A DNA stretch of 64,000 nt, taken from contig CAVSXT010000004.1 of NCBI GenBank assembly GCA_963732005.1, positions 372,001 to 436,000 on the forward strand. Reading direction: 5' to 3'. Both the position numbers and the translations under genes were made by a program. The notes under the pieces are model-generated. The model saw only the letters and a list, made by a program, of their open reading frames with translations, did not search any database and was not told the origin of the DNA. Origin of the DNA: JASLEW01 sp963732005. GTDB taxonomy: Bacteria; Acidobacteriota; Thermoanaerobaculia; Multivoradales; UBA5704. This document shows, piece by piece, positions 1-8,261 of the stretch (position 1 is its first letter; the number at the start of each line of letters is the position of its first letter).

Positions 1-234
1 GAAGACTGCCAGATTCGTGTTCGGTTCGACGGTGGGTCACCACAACGGTGGTCAGCTATAGGTCCATCCGACAACAGCACCACACTGATTTTCCTCCGCA
101 ATGAGGCGCGGTTCATCCAATTGCTCAGGAAGTCGAAGGTGGTACGGCTCCAAGTGGCGGTGTACCAACAGGGCGAGCCCGTGTTCGAGTTCGATGTCGA
201 AGGGTTCGATTGGTCGCGACTCCAAGGAAAATAA
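1..234 (+). CDS. C-terminal end of an unidentified protein (cut by window edge)
   Basis: The first base starts an open frame that ends with TAA at 232-234, giving 77 residues of a C-terminus. It reads as a compact beta-type domain: it opens with CQIRVRFDGG, has FLRNEARFIQLLRKS in the middle and closes with VFEFDVEGFDW. This pattern (a deduced FD near the start, an F-I-LL-K helix, then FEFDV-GL/F-W) is common at the ends of exported or type VI-associated hypothetical proteins, but the family cannot be named from the tail alone. An IS4 element lies 23 bases downstream, so the gene's own terminator region has been altered. The start lies outside the window. Confidence 0.65.
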   Translation, partial: EDCQIRVRFDGGSPQRWSAIGPSDNSTTLIFLRNEARFIQLLRKSKVVRLQVAVYQQGEPVFEFDVEGFDWSRLQGK

Positions 235-257
235 CACGCTTATTGCCGACGGCAAAC

Positions 258-1709
258 CAGTAGTGTCCGGTTAGAAGTCGAACAGAATCAGTTGGTTAGC
301 GGCAGCGCCTATTTCTCGCTGGGACCGGTCAGGCTGGAAGGCGCATGAAACCTCGGTTTTCTCGAAGACCGAGACCGACAAGATCTGTAGGCATGTGTAG
401 AGCGAGGCTTCGAGGTGAAGCTCCTTCTTAAGGATGGCAATCAGCACGTAGGTCGCGACGGCGCACCAGATTTGCGTCTTCACCGCGTTCTCGCTGGTGC
501 CCAGGAATCGCTTGATGCGCAGATGTTGCTTGACCCACTTGAAGAACAGCTCGACCTGCCATCGGCTCTTGTACAAGGCCGCGATCACCAAGGCTGGCAG
601 GGTCGTGTTGTTGGTCAGGAAGACAAGCGTCTTGCCCGAAGAAGGGTCCTTGAAACGGATGCGCCGCAGATGCTCCGGGTAGGCCTTGGCCGAGTAGAAG
701 CCATTGAGCATCACGCGCTGGTCGCAGATCACGCCGGTGGCGCGTTGCGTCGCAGACGAATACACACGCCGGGCGGCCATGCCCTGTTTGGCGCGGGTGA
801 CGAAAAAGGCTCCGGTCTGATGCATCGCATAGAGCCGCGCGAAGTCGACATAGCCGCGATCCATGACGTAGAAGGCTCCAGCCTCGACGGGCAGGATGTC
901 GAGCACGTTCACATCGTGCAGTTTGCCGTCGCTGATGAGGATGAACGTTGGGATCGCACCGCGCAGGTCCAGGAGCGTATGCAACTTGACGGCAGCCTTG
1001 GTCGATTGAAACGGCGCCCAGTCGAACAGGCTCAGGCACAGATCGATGGTGGTGGAGTCGAGCGCATAGACGCTGGCATCGAGATCGAGCACCGAGGGCT
1101 CTTGCGCATAGAGTGCTCTGGCGCGCACGATCAACCGCTGGGCCAGCGCATGGTAGATGCGCCAGTCGCGGCGCTCGAGCGCGTCGGCCAACGTCGAGCG
1201 GGCCGGCGCCGCTTTGATCCCCATGTGGAAGAGCTTGCCTTGATTGGCGGCGAGGCAAGCCTCGATGTCGCGCAGAGACTCGCGCCAGGTGAGCTGAGCG
1301 AAGGCCATGACACGGAACAGGTCGGCGCAGCTCAGGGTACGCACGCCCGCATCGCCCTTGTACCGCTCGATGATGCGTCCGAAGGTCTTCCAGGGAACGA
1401 ACTCCATCACCTGTGCGAACAGCGTCTTGCCCACGTTCATGCGTCACCTCGGGTCGGTCTGACCCGAGAGCATCGCAAATCGGCTGCTCAAGATGGGGCA
1501 TCGCGGTGGTTGTACGAGGAGCGAGCCTCTGGCCTCTACCTTGGTCTCGAGCCGTCGAGCCCGGAGCCGGACTTTGCCCCGCATTCCACGCCATGCTGTA
1601 CCTCTCCGGAAAGCCCGTAATTCAAATCGTGGACACCCCTATGAAGCCGCAAGCACCAGTCAATGCCGACTTTGCGGCAGGTGGTCACCAAAACAACCGG
1701 ACACTACTG
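258..1709 (-). mobile_element. Complete IS4-family insertion sequence
   Basis: A 1452-bp element bounded by perfect 15-bp inverted repeats (cagtagtgtccggtt at 258-272 and its complement at 1695-1709). Immediately outside are identical 9-bp direct repeats, acggcaaac, at 249-257 and 1710-1718, the expected target duplication; the next base also matches, so it could be read as 10 bp. The only gene is the transposase on the minus strand, whose stop codon lies inside the left repeat. About 250 bp between the transposase start and the right end (1441-1694) hold no gene. The intact ends suggest a recent insertion. It sits between an unknown gene and the ribosome binding site of the SHOCT gene. Confidence 0.93.
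271..1440 (-). CDS. IS4-family DDE transposase
   Basis: 389 residues, full length for the family. It catalyses cut-and-paste movement of the surrounding element. An N-terminal segment (about residues 1-90) resembles the DUF4372-type region of this group. The DDE catalytic fold follows: first Asp in YALDSTTIDL (about D128), second in YVMDRGYVDF (about D194), and the IS4 signature Y-x2-R-x3-E-x6-K in YKSRWQVELFFKWVKQ (Y290, R293, E297, K304), which supplies the Glu. The open frame is unbroken and all catalytic residues are present, so the enzyme is probably active. The ATG at 1438-1440 is the first start after the right-end leader. Confidence 0.95.
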   Translation of the reverse strand: MNVGKTLFAQVMEFVPWKTFGRIIERYKGDAGVRTLSCADLFRVMAFAQLTWRESLRDIEACLAANQGKLFHMGIKAAPARSTLADALERRDWRIYHALAQRLIVRARALYAQEPSVLDLDASVYALDSTTIDLCLSLFDWAPFQSTKAAVKLHTLLDLRGAIPTFILISDGKLHDVNVLDILPVEAGAFYVMDRGYVDFARLYAMHQTGAFFVTRAKQGMAARRVYSSATQRATGVICDQRVMLNGFYSAKAYPEHLRRIRFKDPSSGKTLVFLTNNTTLPALVIAALYKSRWQVELFFKWVKQHLRIKRFLGTSENAVKTQIWCAVATYVLIAILKKELHLEASLYTCLQILSVSVFEKTEVSCAFQPDRSQREIGAAANQLILFDF

Positions 1710-1747
1710 ACGGCAAACATAAACTGACTTTTTCGGAGGACTGACCG

Positions 1748-2077
1748 ATGCCCGAGAGCCTGACCGTCGTCTTTTGGTTGTGGGTCATTCTCGGCGCGCT
1801 TATTGGCGCGGCGATTGGTCAGCGAAAGGGCCGCGGAGGCGCCGGCTTCTTTTTCGGCCTGATCCTCGGACCAATAGGTTGGATCATCATCGCGGTGGGA
1901 CCCGACCTGCGCCAGAAGGTCCCGGCGTCCGCGGCACCGCCGGCAGCCGCGCCTTCCCCTGCGGAGCCGCAGTCGGTGGCCGCTCGGCTCGCGAGCCTCG
2001 AAGACCTCAAGAAGGCGGGCCTTCTGAACGATGATGAGTATCGAGCGAAACGCGAGCAGCTGCTACAGGAGCTATAA
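1748..2077 (+). CDS. Small membrane protein with C-terminal SHOCT domain
   Basis: 109 residues. Two hydrophobic segments (about residues 5-25 and 33-50) separated by a basic loop QRKGRGG suggest a hairpin membrane anchor. A Pro/Ala linker follows, and the last 30 residues (LASLEDLKKAGLLNDDEYRAKREQLL) fit the SHOCT short C-terminal helix pair, usually an oligomerisation module at the end of membrane or phage proteins. The ATG is preceded by cggagg at 1734-1739. The IS4 target duplication ends 30 bases upstream, so the original promoter has probably been separated from the gene. Function is unknown. Confidence 0.85.
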   Translation: MPESLTVVFWLWVILGALIGAAIGQRKGRGGAGFFFGLILGPIGWIIIAVGPDLRQKVPASAAPPAAAPSPAEPQSVAARLASLEDLKKAGLLNDDEYRAKREQLLQEL

Positions 2078-2239
2078 AGGAGGCTCGGCATCTACGGGAT
2101 GAAAGGAAGGCGAACCGATGGCAACTCCTCGGCGGAACCTGATCATTCTCGCAAGACTCATGCTCGCCCCCTCGCTGTTTCCGCTGAGGTAAGCGCAGAA
2201 CACAGGCGCTTGCTGCTGACCTACTGAGTCTCGCCTAAG

Positions 2240-3300
2240 ATAGTGACATTCTGACACTTTTCGTGTACAGTCTTCCCATGGGAAACCCAAGGGGAGTGAA
2301 ACGCGACTTCGAAGCCCTCGAGGATCGGCGCCTGAAGGCCGCCGAGCTGCTCAAGAAGGGTTGGGGTCAGGCCGAGGTAGCGCGGGAGGTTGGCGTTCAC
2401 CGGCAATCCGTCAGTCGGTGGGCTGCTGCTCTGGAAAGCGCAGGGACGAGAGGCTTGAGAGCAACGGGCGGGCGCGGGCGCAGGGCTCGGCTGACGGCGG
2501 CGGACCTGGCCAAGATTGAGGAGGCTCTGAAACGAGGTCCGGAGGTTCTCGGTTACGAAACGGGTCTCTGGACCCTGGCGCGGGTTGCCGAGTTGATCGA
2601 GCAGGAATGTGGCGTCCACTACCATCCCGGCCACATCTGGAAGATCCTGCGTCGAATGAAATGGAGCGTGCAACGTCCAGTGGGTCGAGCGCTGGAGCGT
2701 AACGAGGACAACATCGAGCATTGGAAGAGAGCGCGCTGGCCCAAGGTAAAAAAAACGCTGCCCGCCGAGGACAAACCATCGTCTTCATCGACGAGAGCGG
2801 GCTCAGCGAGCGGCCCCACCGATGCCGAACCTGGGCACCCCGCGGCCATCCTCCCATCCTCCAGTTCCACTTCAACTGGAATACCCTCTCGGCGATCGCA
2901 GGGGTAACCTGGTGGAACTTCTACTTTCGGCTCTACCCAGGTTCGATCAAAGCTCCGCAGGCCATCGACTTTCTTGGTCGCCTGCTGCAACAGCTTCCAG
3001 GTCGCTTGCTGATCATCTGGGATGGCCTGCCCGTCCATAGGAGCCGGAAAGTCGCTCAGTTCATCTCGAAGCATCGAGACCGGCTCCAGATCGAGCGGCT
3101 TCCCGCCTACGCTCCGGAGCTCAATCCGGTCGAGTATCTTTGGGGCTACCTCAAACACCACGCGATCCCGAATCTCTGTCCCAGAAACCTGTCCGAGCTG
3201 AGTACCGTGGCCCGTCGCGCCCTCGGTCGAATCCGTCGCAAGCCATGCCTGATTACAGCTTTCTGGCGCCAAGCCGAGCTGTTCTAAGCGTCAAAGGGGG
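2240..3300 (+). mobile_element. IS630-family insertion sequence, ends not resolved
   Basis: The transposase frame occupies nearly all of this stretch, as in a typical IS630 element of about 1.1 kb. The ends are approximate. A short imperfect match (tgacactt near 2251 and the complement of aagcgtca near 3289) may be what is left of the terminal repeats, but no convincing pair with flanking TA could be seen. A gene fragment starts directly at the right side, so the element may have interrupted that gene or the right end may be eroded. Confidence 0.7.
2278..3287 (+). CDS. IS630-family transposase made from two frames by a -1 shift
   Basis: The first frame (from ATG 2278) encodes the helix-turn-helix region, including GWGQAEVAREVGVHRQSVSRW and a second winged-helix-like segment. 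The frame breaks at a run of eight A at 2748-2755. A -1 slip there joins it to the second frame, which ends at 3287, giving a product of about 336 residues, normal for IS630. The second frame carries the complete catalytic triad: IVFIDESG, IIWDGLPVHRS and LPAYAPELNPVEYLW. Programmed slippage on A runs is known in this family, so the gene may be active; a real frameshift mutation cannot be excluded. The upstream GTG at 2263 is an alternative start. Confidence 0.88.
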
Positions 3301-3487
3301 AAGCGCTGCCAAACCTACCGCCGAAGATGCCAAGCGGCTCCGCATCGTGGCACGTCGGCATGGCGCTTGCGAAGTCCTACACGCCGCATGGAAGAAAGGT
3401 GAAGCGGCCCGTTTCTATTCTCTGCACAAGGAGACTGGCGCACTGACGCAGATTGAGGTAGACGACTTGAGAGCGATTTTTGGCTGA
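3297..3487 (+). pseudogene. Gene fragment left beside the IS630 element
   Basis: An open frame ending with TGA at 3485-3487 runs in from the IS630 right end and encodes about 60 residues with normal composition (EDAKRLRIVARRHGACEVL, then EVDDLRAIFG). It has no start codon or ribosome binding site of its own. It looks like the C-terminus of a protein whose 5' part was lost when the transposon inserted or by a later deletion. No family is recognised. Confidence 0.4.
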
Positions 3488-3681
3488 TTACATTCGAGCC
3501 AACCGATCGCCGCGGAAGCCCTGCGACTCCGCGCCTACCGGCGTCGGTGTCCCTGGCCTCCCGGCATCCAGAACCCGTCGAGAAGTCTATGAGCTTCGGG
3601 AGGCGCCGGTCTCGTGTTTGGCATCCATACTTTGCGCCCCATCCATGGGGAAGCTGGCGGCGAGCGGCGCTGGTCTGTTTC

Positions 3682-3963
3682 TCAGGCGATCCTCACCAAG
3701 TTGGACGGCCCGGCTTTGCCGGTCCCAATCGCCTCGATCCGGTCCCCTAGCACTTCGAGGGCTCGGCGCATTTCGGCGCTGTAGCCGTGGTGGTGGTAGG
3801 TGGCTCGCACGCTGGCGCTGTCGTGGTGGTCCTGGATCCGGTCGATCACCGCGGGAGTCCATGCCGAACTTCTGCATGAGGGTGGACGCCGTGCGGCGGA
3901 GGTTCTGTGGGGTGAAGCACGGTTTGATCCCGCGAGGCGCGACGGAGCAGGCATATCACCCAA
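3682..3963 (-). pseudogene. Frame-broken C-terminus of a tyrosine integrase
   Basis: On the minus strand one frame reads FTPQNLRRTASTLMQKFGMDS and, after a shift of frame near 3857, another reads VIDRIQDHHDSASVRATYHHHGYSAEMRRALEVLG when joined (parts shown separately here are adjacent). Together these are the H/Q-x-x-R, H and Y motifs of the C-terminal catalytic region of a P4-type phage integrase; the usual His of box II is Gln. The upstream part is missing. It ends about 60 bases from the 3' end of tRNA-Glu, the usual position of an integrase next to its attachment site. The stretch 3488-3681 beyond it has no recognisable gene. Confidence 0.75.
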
Positions 3964-4022
3964 AACTTACCTAAGCCTCCCATGGTCCAGCGGTAGTGAG
4001 ATGGTAAATCATTGAAAACAAA

Positions 4023-4097
4023 TGGTATCCCCAACGGGACTCGAACCCGTGTTGCCGCCTTGAAAGGGCGGAGTCCTAACCACTAGACGATGGGGAC
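4023..4097 (-). tRNA. tRNA-Glu (anticodon TTC)
   Basis: The minus strand folds as a full tRNA: acceptor GTCCCCA pairs with TGGGGAT (one G-T pair), anticodon loop CTTTCAA gives TTC, the T arm contains GGTTCGAGTCC, and the 3' end encodes CCA. An integrase remnant lies next to its 3' end, so it has probably served as an attachment site. Confidence 0.97.
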
Positions 4098-4157
4098 GTG
4101 CTGGCGGCCCTGGCTGGGTCCTGGGGCCGCGCCGCCGGTAAGGCTAGCACATGGGGG

Positions 4158-4541
4158 CTAGAGGTCCAGGAGGTTGCTGTGCTGGAGGAGGCTGCGGACC
4201 GAGGTCACCACCGCCAGGGGGTCGGCGTGCTCGGCGTTGCCGATGCAGACCGAGACGTGGCCCTCCGCGATGGGGTGGATGAGCTGGAAGAAGTTGCCGT
4301 AACGGACCAGAAGGTAACGCAGACCACCGCAATCGAGGTTGCCCCGCTGGGTGGTGAGCTTCAGCAGGGCAGGATTGACGAAGAGCTCCTCGTAACGGTC
4401 GGTCTCGTTGGAGCCGGCGCCGATCACCCCGGGGCGCTGCCACATGCTGAGGGCGTTGGCGCGGTAGAGCGCCACGTACAGCACGTCGGTCGAGGCGGCA
4501 AAGATGTCGGCGACCAGCGAGTCCGGCTCCACGAGCGCCAT
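4158..4541 (-). CDS. Conserved-looking small protein, possibly roadblock/profilin-like
   Basis: 127 residues from the ATG at 4539-4541 (MALVEPDSLVADIF); a longer frame exists upstream but its composition is unlike a protein. The middle and end (LLVRYGNFFQLIHP, then HVSVCIGNAEHADPLAVV) look like a small alpha/beta fold in which a beta sheet is followed by a C-terminal helix, as in roadblock/LC7 proteins. This is only a resemblance. It is soluble, with no signal peptide. It is divergent from the HdeD-like gene, and the two starts are about 130 bases apart, so the intergenic space likely holds both promoters. Confidence 0.6.
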   Translation of the reverse strand: MALVEPDSLVADIFAASTDVLYVALYRANALSMWQRPGVIGAGSNETDRYEELFVNPALLKLTTQRGNLDCGGLRYLLVRYGNFFQLIHPIAEGHVSVCIGNAEHADPLAVVTSVRSLLQHSNLLDL

Positions 4542-4672
4542 TGTAGCGCCGTTGGCGGGGGTCCGGTTTGCGCGCTTGCTCGATCGCTTCGACGGTGCGA
4601 CGATGGGGGTGTCTCCGGCTCGGCAACCGTGCACCGGCGCCGCAGCCTGCACACCTGCCCAAGGAGGGCGCC

Positions 4673-5251
4673 ATGGCGATCGTCGAACCGCGCTCCAACC
4701 GCTTCGCCTCCGGGCTGCATGGACTGCGGCCCCACTGGGGCCTGCTGCTGGCGCTGGGCATCCTCGAGCTGCTGCTGGGACTGATCGGGCTGAGCGTCTC
4801 CTGGCTGGTGACGCTGGTCTCGGTCCTCTTCTTCGCCTGGCTGCTGGTACTGAGCGGGGTGATGCACTTGGTGCGGGCCTTCCGCACCCGCGGCTGGGAA
4901 GGAGTCGCGCTGCACCTGCTCATCGGCATCCTGCAGGCGGCGGTCGGCGTCCTGCTGCTGCTGCGCCCGGCCGCCGGCGCCGTGTCGCTGACCCTGCTGC
5001 TGGCGGCTCTGTTCCTGGTCTCGGGACTCTTCCGGATCGCCTTCGCGCTGGCGGTGCGCATCGATGGCTGGGGCTGGCAGGTGCTCGGCGGGCTGGTCAC
5101 CTTCGTGCTCGGCCTGCTGGTCGCGGCAGGCTGGCCAGCCTCCAGCCTCTGGCTGATCGGCACCTTCATCAGCATCGACCTGATCTTCGCGGGGTGGTCC
5201 TTCATCATGATCGCCGCCAAGGTGCGCCGCCTGGCCACCACGGCCGGCTGA
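4673..5251 (+). CDS. HdeD/DUF308-family membrane protein
   Basis: 192 residues, starting at the ATG after aaggagg (4661-4667). Six hydrophobic segments are arranged as three pairs, with short basic loops (RAFRTRGW, KVRRLATT at the end), the layout of the HdeD/DUF308 family of inner-membrane proteins. In enteric bacteria HdeD is linked to acid resistance, but distant members have no settled role. The spacing of helices and the repeated LGLL / LVVAAGW patterns fit the family. It is transcribed alone. Confidence 0.85.
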   Translation: MAIVEPRSNRFASGLHGLRPHWGLLLALGILELLLGLIGLSVSWLVTLVSVLFFAWLLVLSGVMHLVRAFRTRGWEGVALHLLIGILQAAVGVLLLLRPAAGAVSLTLLLAALFLVSGLFRIAFALAVRIDGWGWQVLGGLVTFVLGLLVAAGWPASSLWLIGTFISIDLIFAGWSFIMIAAKVRRLATTAG

Positions 5252-5342
5252 GCGTCCCCGCCGACGAACTTCAGCGCCCACCGCAGCGCGCCCACCGTAG
5301 CGCCTCGGGACTCCGATTCCGATGGCGCCGCCGGCCGCCGGC

Positions 5343-6044
5343 TCAGCTCGCGGCGCCGGCCTCCGCGCCGCCGCCGCCGGCACGGTTGCGGAACCCGCGG
5401 TCCTCCAGCCAGCGCACCACGACCCGCAGCGCCTCGGGGCGGATCTCGTGGCCCATGTCGAACTCGCGGTAGGTGATGCCGACGCCGAACTGGCGCAACG
5501 CCTCGCGCGACTCGCGGGCGCGCTCGACGTCGATCATCCGGTCGGCGGTACCGTGCATCACCAGCACCGGCAGGCCCTCCTGCTCGGGCAGCCGCGGCAG
5601 GTCGTCGAGCAGCAGCCCCGGCAACCAGGTCGAGAGCCCGATCAGGCCCGAAAAGCGCGCCGGGTCGCGCAACACCAGGTCGTAGGCCATGGTACCGCCC
5701 TGGCTGAAGCCGCCGACCACGGTCGCCCGCGGGTCGACGGGGTAGCGGGCGCCGGCCTGCTCGACGAACCGGCGCAGCAGCCCGGCGCCGCGCCGGAACT
5801 CGTCGATGTCCGGCGGCGCTCCGGGGTCGAGCGGAAACCAGCCGTAGCCCTTCTGGCCGCCGCCGATCGGCACCTCCACCGGACCCTGTGGACACAGCAC
5901 CAGGGCGCGGCCGTCATGCAGCAGAGGCGCCAGGCCGAGGAGGTCGTGGGCGCTGGCACCCCAGCCATGGAGCAGGAAGAGGGTGGGGAAGGGACCCTCG
6001 CCGCCGGGCACGTGCGCGGCGTAGAGCAGCTCGCTGGCGCTCAT
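5343..6044 (-). CDS. Phospholipase/carboxylesterase-type alpha/beta hydrolase
   Basis: 233 residues. It has the alpha/beta hydrolase layout of YpfH/carboxylesterase proteins: oxyanion region LFLLHGWGAS near the start, nucleophile elbow GFSQGG (Ser at about residue 115), acid in VMHGTADRMI and the catalytic His in FDMGHEI. The probable reaction is hydrolysis of carboxylic or lysophospholipid esters in the cytoplasm; there is no signal peptide. The tail is Gly/Ala-rich. It begins 4 bases after the stop of the VOC gene, so the two are almost certainly one transcript. Confidence 0.88.
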   Translation of the reverse strand: MSASELLYAAHVPGGEGPFPTLFLLHGWGASAHDLLGLAPLLHDGRALVLCPQGPVEVPIGGGQKGYGWFPLDPGAPPDIDEFRRGAGLLRRFVEQAGARYPVDPRATVVGGFSQGGTMAYDLVLRDPARFSGLIGLSTWLPGLLLDDLPRLPEQEGLPVLVMHGTADRMIDVERARESREALRQFGVGITYREFDMGHEIRPEALRVVVRWLEDRGFRNRAGGGGAEAGAAS

Positions 6045-6048
6045 CGCC

Positions 6049-6837
6049 TCAGGCCGGGGGGTTTTCCAGCTTGATGATGGCGAAGACCGCGCCCTGCGGA
6101 TCCGCCAGGATGGCGAAGCGGCCGACGCCCGGGATGTCCGCCGGGGGCACGATCACCGCCGCGCCCAGCTCCTGCGCCCGGCTGGCGCCGGCGTCGCAGT
6201 CGGCGACGGCGAAGTAGACCGTCCATGCGGGTGGCATGGCGTCCTCGGCGCCCGGCTGGTACATGCCGGCCGCCGGCCGGCCCTGATTGCTGAAGGTCGT
6301 GTAACGCATCGACCCCATCTCCTGGACCATGCTGTCCCAGCCGAACAGCCCGCTGTAGAAGTCGCCCGCCGCCTGCACGTCGGGAGTCGCGAGCTCGTTC
6401 CAGCAGAAAGCCCCGGGCTCGGTGACCAGGGTGGCGCCATGATTACGGTTGGGCTGCCAGAGGCAGAAGGCGGCGCCGGTCGGGTCCTTGATCACCGCCA
6501 TCCGGCCCGCATCCATGACGTCGAAAGCCGGCTTGACGATCTCGCCGCCCAGCTCGCGAGCCCTGGCCGCGCTCTCGTCGGCGCTGGCCACGGAAACGTA
6601 GGAGTTCCAGTGCGGCGGCACCCCCGCCGACTGCTCCTTGCTCTCCATCTGGTAGAGCGCGCCGACGTCCCTGCCGCGCAGCCGCAGCATCGTGTAGAAC
6701 ATGTCCCCCCCGATCGGATTGTCCTCGGTGGCCCAGCCGAACAGGTCGGTGTAGAAGCGCTTGGCGTCCCTGCTGTCGTGGGTCGCGAGCTCCACCCAGC
6801 AGAAGGTCCCCGGCACATAGCTGTCGATCTCAGGCAT
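6049..6837 (-). CDS. VOC-family protein with two glyoxalase-like domains
   Basis: 262 residues, starting at the ATG at 6835-6837 behind gggaggaaggga. Two tandem vicinal-oxygen-chelate modules are visible: PGTFCWVELATHD...FYTDLFGW (about 8-125) and PGAFCWNELATPD...FYSGLFGW (about 135-255). Each ends with a DP-G-F pattern (DPTGAAFCLWQ and DPQGAVFAI). This twin-module form resembles the CFP30B/glyoxalase-bleomycin-resistance-like proteins, but the substrate is unknown. It is the first gene of a two-gene unit with the esterase. A longer upstream frame is rejected because the ribosome binding site marks this start. Confidence 0.88.
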   Translation of the reverse strand: MPEIDSYVPGTFCWVELATHDSRDAKRFYTDLFGWATEDNPIGGDMFYTMLRLRGRDVGALYQMESKEQSAGVPPHWNSYVSVASADESAARARELGGEIVKPAFDVMDAGRMAVIKDPTGAAFCLWQPNRNHGATLVTEPGAFCWNELATPDVQAAGDFYSGLFGWDSMVQEMGSMRYTTFSNQGRPAAGMYQPGAEDAMPPAWTVYFAVADCDAGASRAQELGAAVIVPPADIPGVGRFAILADPQGAVFAIIKLENPPA

Positions 6838-6907
6838 TCCCTTCCTCCCTTGGTGCCCTGGCGCGGACCGCGCCCGGCGGCTGCTGTAGAGTATCTTCCA
6901 GATCGTC

Positions 6908-8230
6908 ATGCGCGCGATGCGGATCATGCGGTGGATGGGCGGCCTGCTGCTGGCGCTCGGTTTTGCAGGCGGGGCCGCCGGGGCCGCCGGGGCAGCCGGG
7001 GCGGTCGGGGGGGCACCGTCCCCGCCGCCGTCCGGCGCGGCGCCCATCGCCATCCGCGCCGGCAGGCTGCTGGACGGCCGCGGCAAGGCGCTGACCGACG
7101 TCACGGTGGTGGTCGCGGGCTCGCGGATCGCCGCCGTCCAGACCGCCGCCGCCGGGGCGCCGGCAGAGCCACCGCCCACCGCCGGCTGCGATCTGCGGGG
7201 CCTGACGCTGCTGCCCGGTGGCATCGACACCCACGTCCACATCGGCTGGCACTTCGGCGCCGACGGCAAGTCGCACGCCGGCGCCGGCGAGGGCGAGCCG
7301 CCGGCGGACAGCCTGTTCTATGCGGTCGAGAACGCCATCGCCACGGTGCGCGGGGGTGTCACCACCGTGCAGAGCCTCGGCGCGGCGGAGGACCGCGAGC
7401 TGCGCGAGGCGCTGGCGCGCGGCATCATCCCAGGCCCGCGGCTGCTCACCTCGCTGACCCCGATCGACGACGAGACCGGCCCGCCGGATGCCATCCGCGC
7501 CGCGGTGCGCAAGCTGGCCGCCGGCGGCGCCGACGTGGTCAAGGTCTTCGCCTCGAAGAGCATCCGCGACGGCGGCGCGCCGACGCTGAGCCAGGAGCAG
7601 CTCGACGCCGCCTGCGGCGAGGCGCGGGCGCTCGGCCTGCGCTCCGCGGTGCACGCCCACGGCGTCGAGAGCGTCCGCCGCGCCGTCGCCGCCGGCTGCG
7701 GCTCGATCGAGCATGGCGTGCTGCTCGACGCCCAGTCGCTGCGCCTGCTGGCCGAGCACGGCACCTGGTTCGACCCCAACATCGACCTCGTCTTCCGCAA
7801 CTACTTCGAGAACCAGCCCCGCTTTGTCGGCATCGGCAACTACACCGCCGCGGGCTTCGAGCAGATGCGCCAGGCCGTGCCGCGCGCGCTGGCGGTCTTT
7901 CGCCAGGCGCTGGCGACGCCGGGGCTCAAGGTGGTCTTCGGCACCGATGCGGTCGCCGGCGCTCACGGCCGCAACTTCGAGGAGCTGATCTATCGCGTGG
8001 AACAGGGTGGCCAGGAGCCGATGGCGGCGATCGTCTCGGCGACCTCCCTCGCCGCCCAGAGCCTGGGCCTCGGCGACCGCACCGGCACCATCGCCCCGGG
8101 CTACGAGGCGGACCTGATCGCGGTGGCGGGCGATCCCGCCCACGACATCCGGGCGCTGCGGCGGGTGGTGTGGGTGATGAAGTCCGGCCGCGTGGTCAAG
8201 AACGAGGTCGGCTGCCGCCTACCGCAGTGA
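6908..8230 (+). CDS. Exported metal-dependent amidohydrolase
   Basis: 440 residues. An N-terminal signal peptide with a long Gly/Ala run (about 1-35) points to export. The amidohydrolase fold follows: an N-terminal beta module (LDGRGKALTDVTVVV), the metal motif THVHIGWHF, a helix with VVKVFASKS, the AVHAHG and SIEHGVL histidine motifs, the catalytic FGTDAVAGAH and the C-terminal GTIAPGYEADLI. This composition matches the imidazolonepropionase/prolidase-like family common in secreted form in Acidobacteriota. The substrate may be a dipeptide or a cyclic amide. It diverges from the VOC/esterase unit. Several ATGs lie within the first 10 codons. Confidence 0.9.
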   Translation: MRAMRIMRWMGGLLLALGFAGGAAGAAGAAGAVGGAPSPPPSGAAPIAIRAGRLLDGRGKALTDVTVVVAGSRIAAVQTAAAGAPAEPPPTAGCDLRGLTLLPGGIDTHVHIGWHFGADGKSHAGAGEGEPPADSLFYAVENAIATVRGGVTTVQSLGAAEDRELREALARGIIPGPRLLTSLTPIDDETGPPDAIRAAVRKLAAGGADVVKVFASKSIRDGGAPTLSQEQLDAACGEARALGLRSAVHAHGVESVRRAVAAGCGSIEHGVLLDAQSLRLLAEHGTWFDPNIDLVFRNYFENQPRFVGIGNYTAAGFEQMRQAVPRALAVFRQALATPGLKVVFGTDAVAGAHGRNFEELIYRVEQGGQEPMAAIVSATSLAAQSLGLGDRTGTIAPGYEADLIAVAGDPAHDIRALRRVVWVMKSGRVVKNEVGCRLPQ

Positions 8231-8261
8231 CTCTCTCGGCCGGCGCGCCAGCCCGGCGGCT

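Noticed and set aside
2118..2192. 24-codon ORF between the SHOCT gene and the IS630 element
   Set aside because: It has a possible ribosome site but no recognisable features and no second example; kept out as unsupported.
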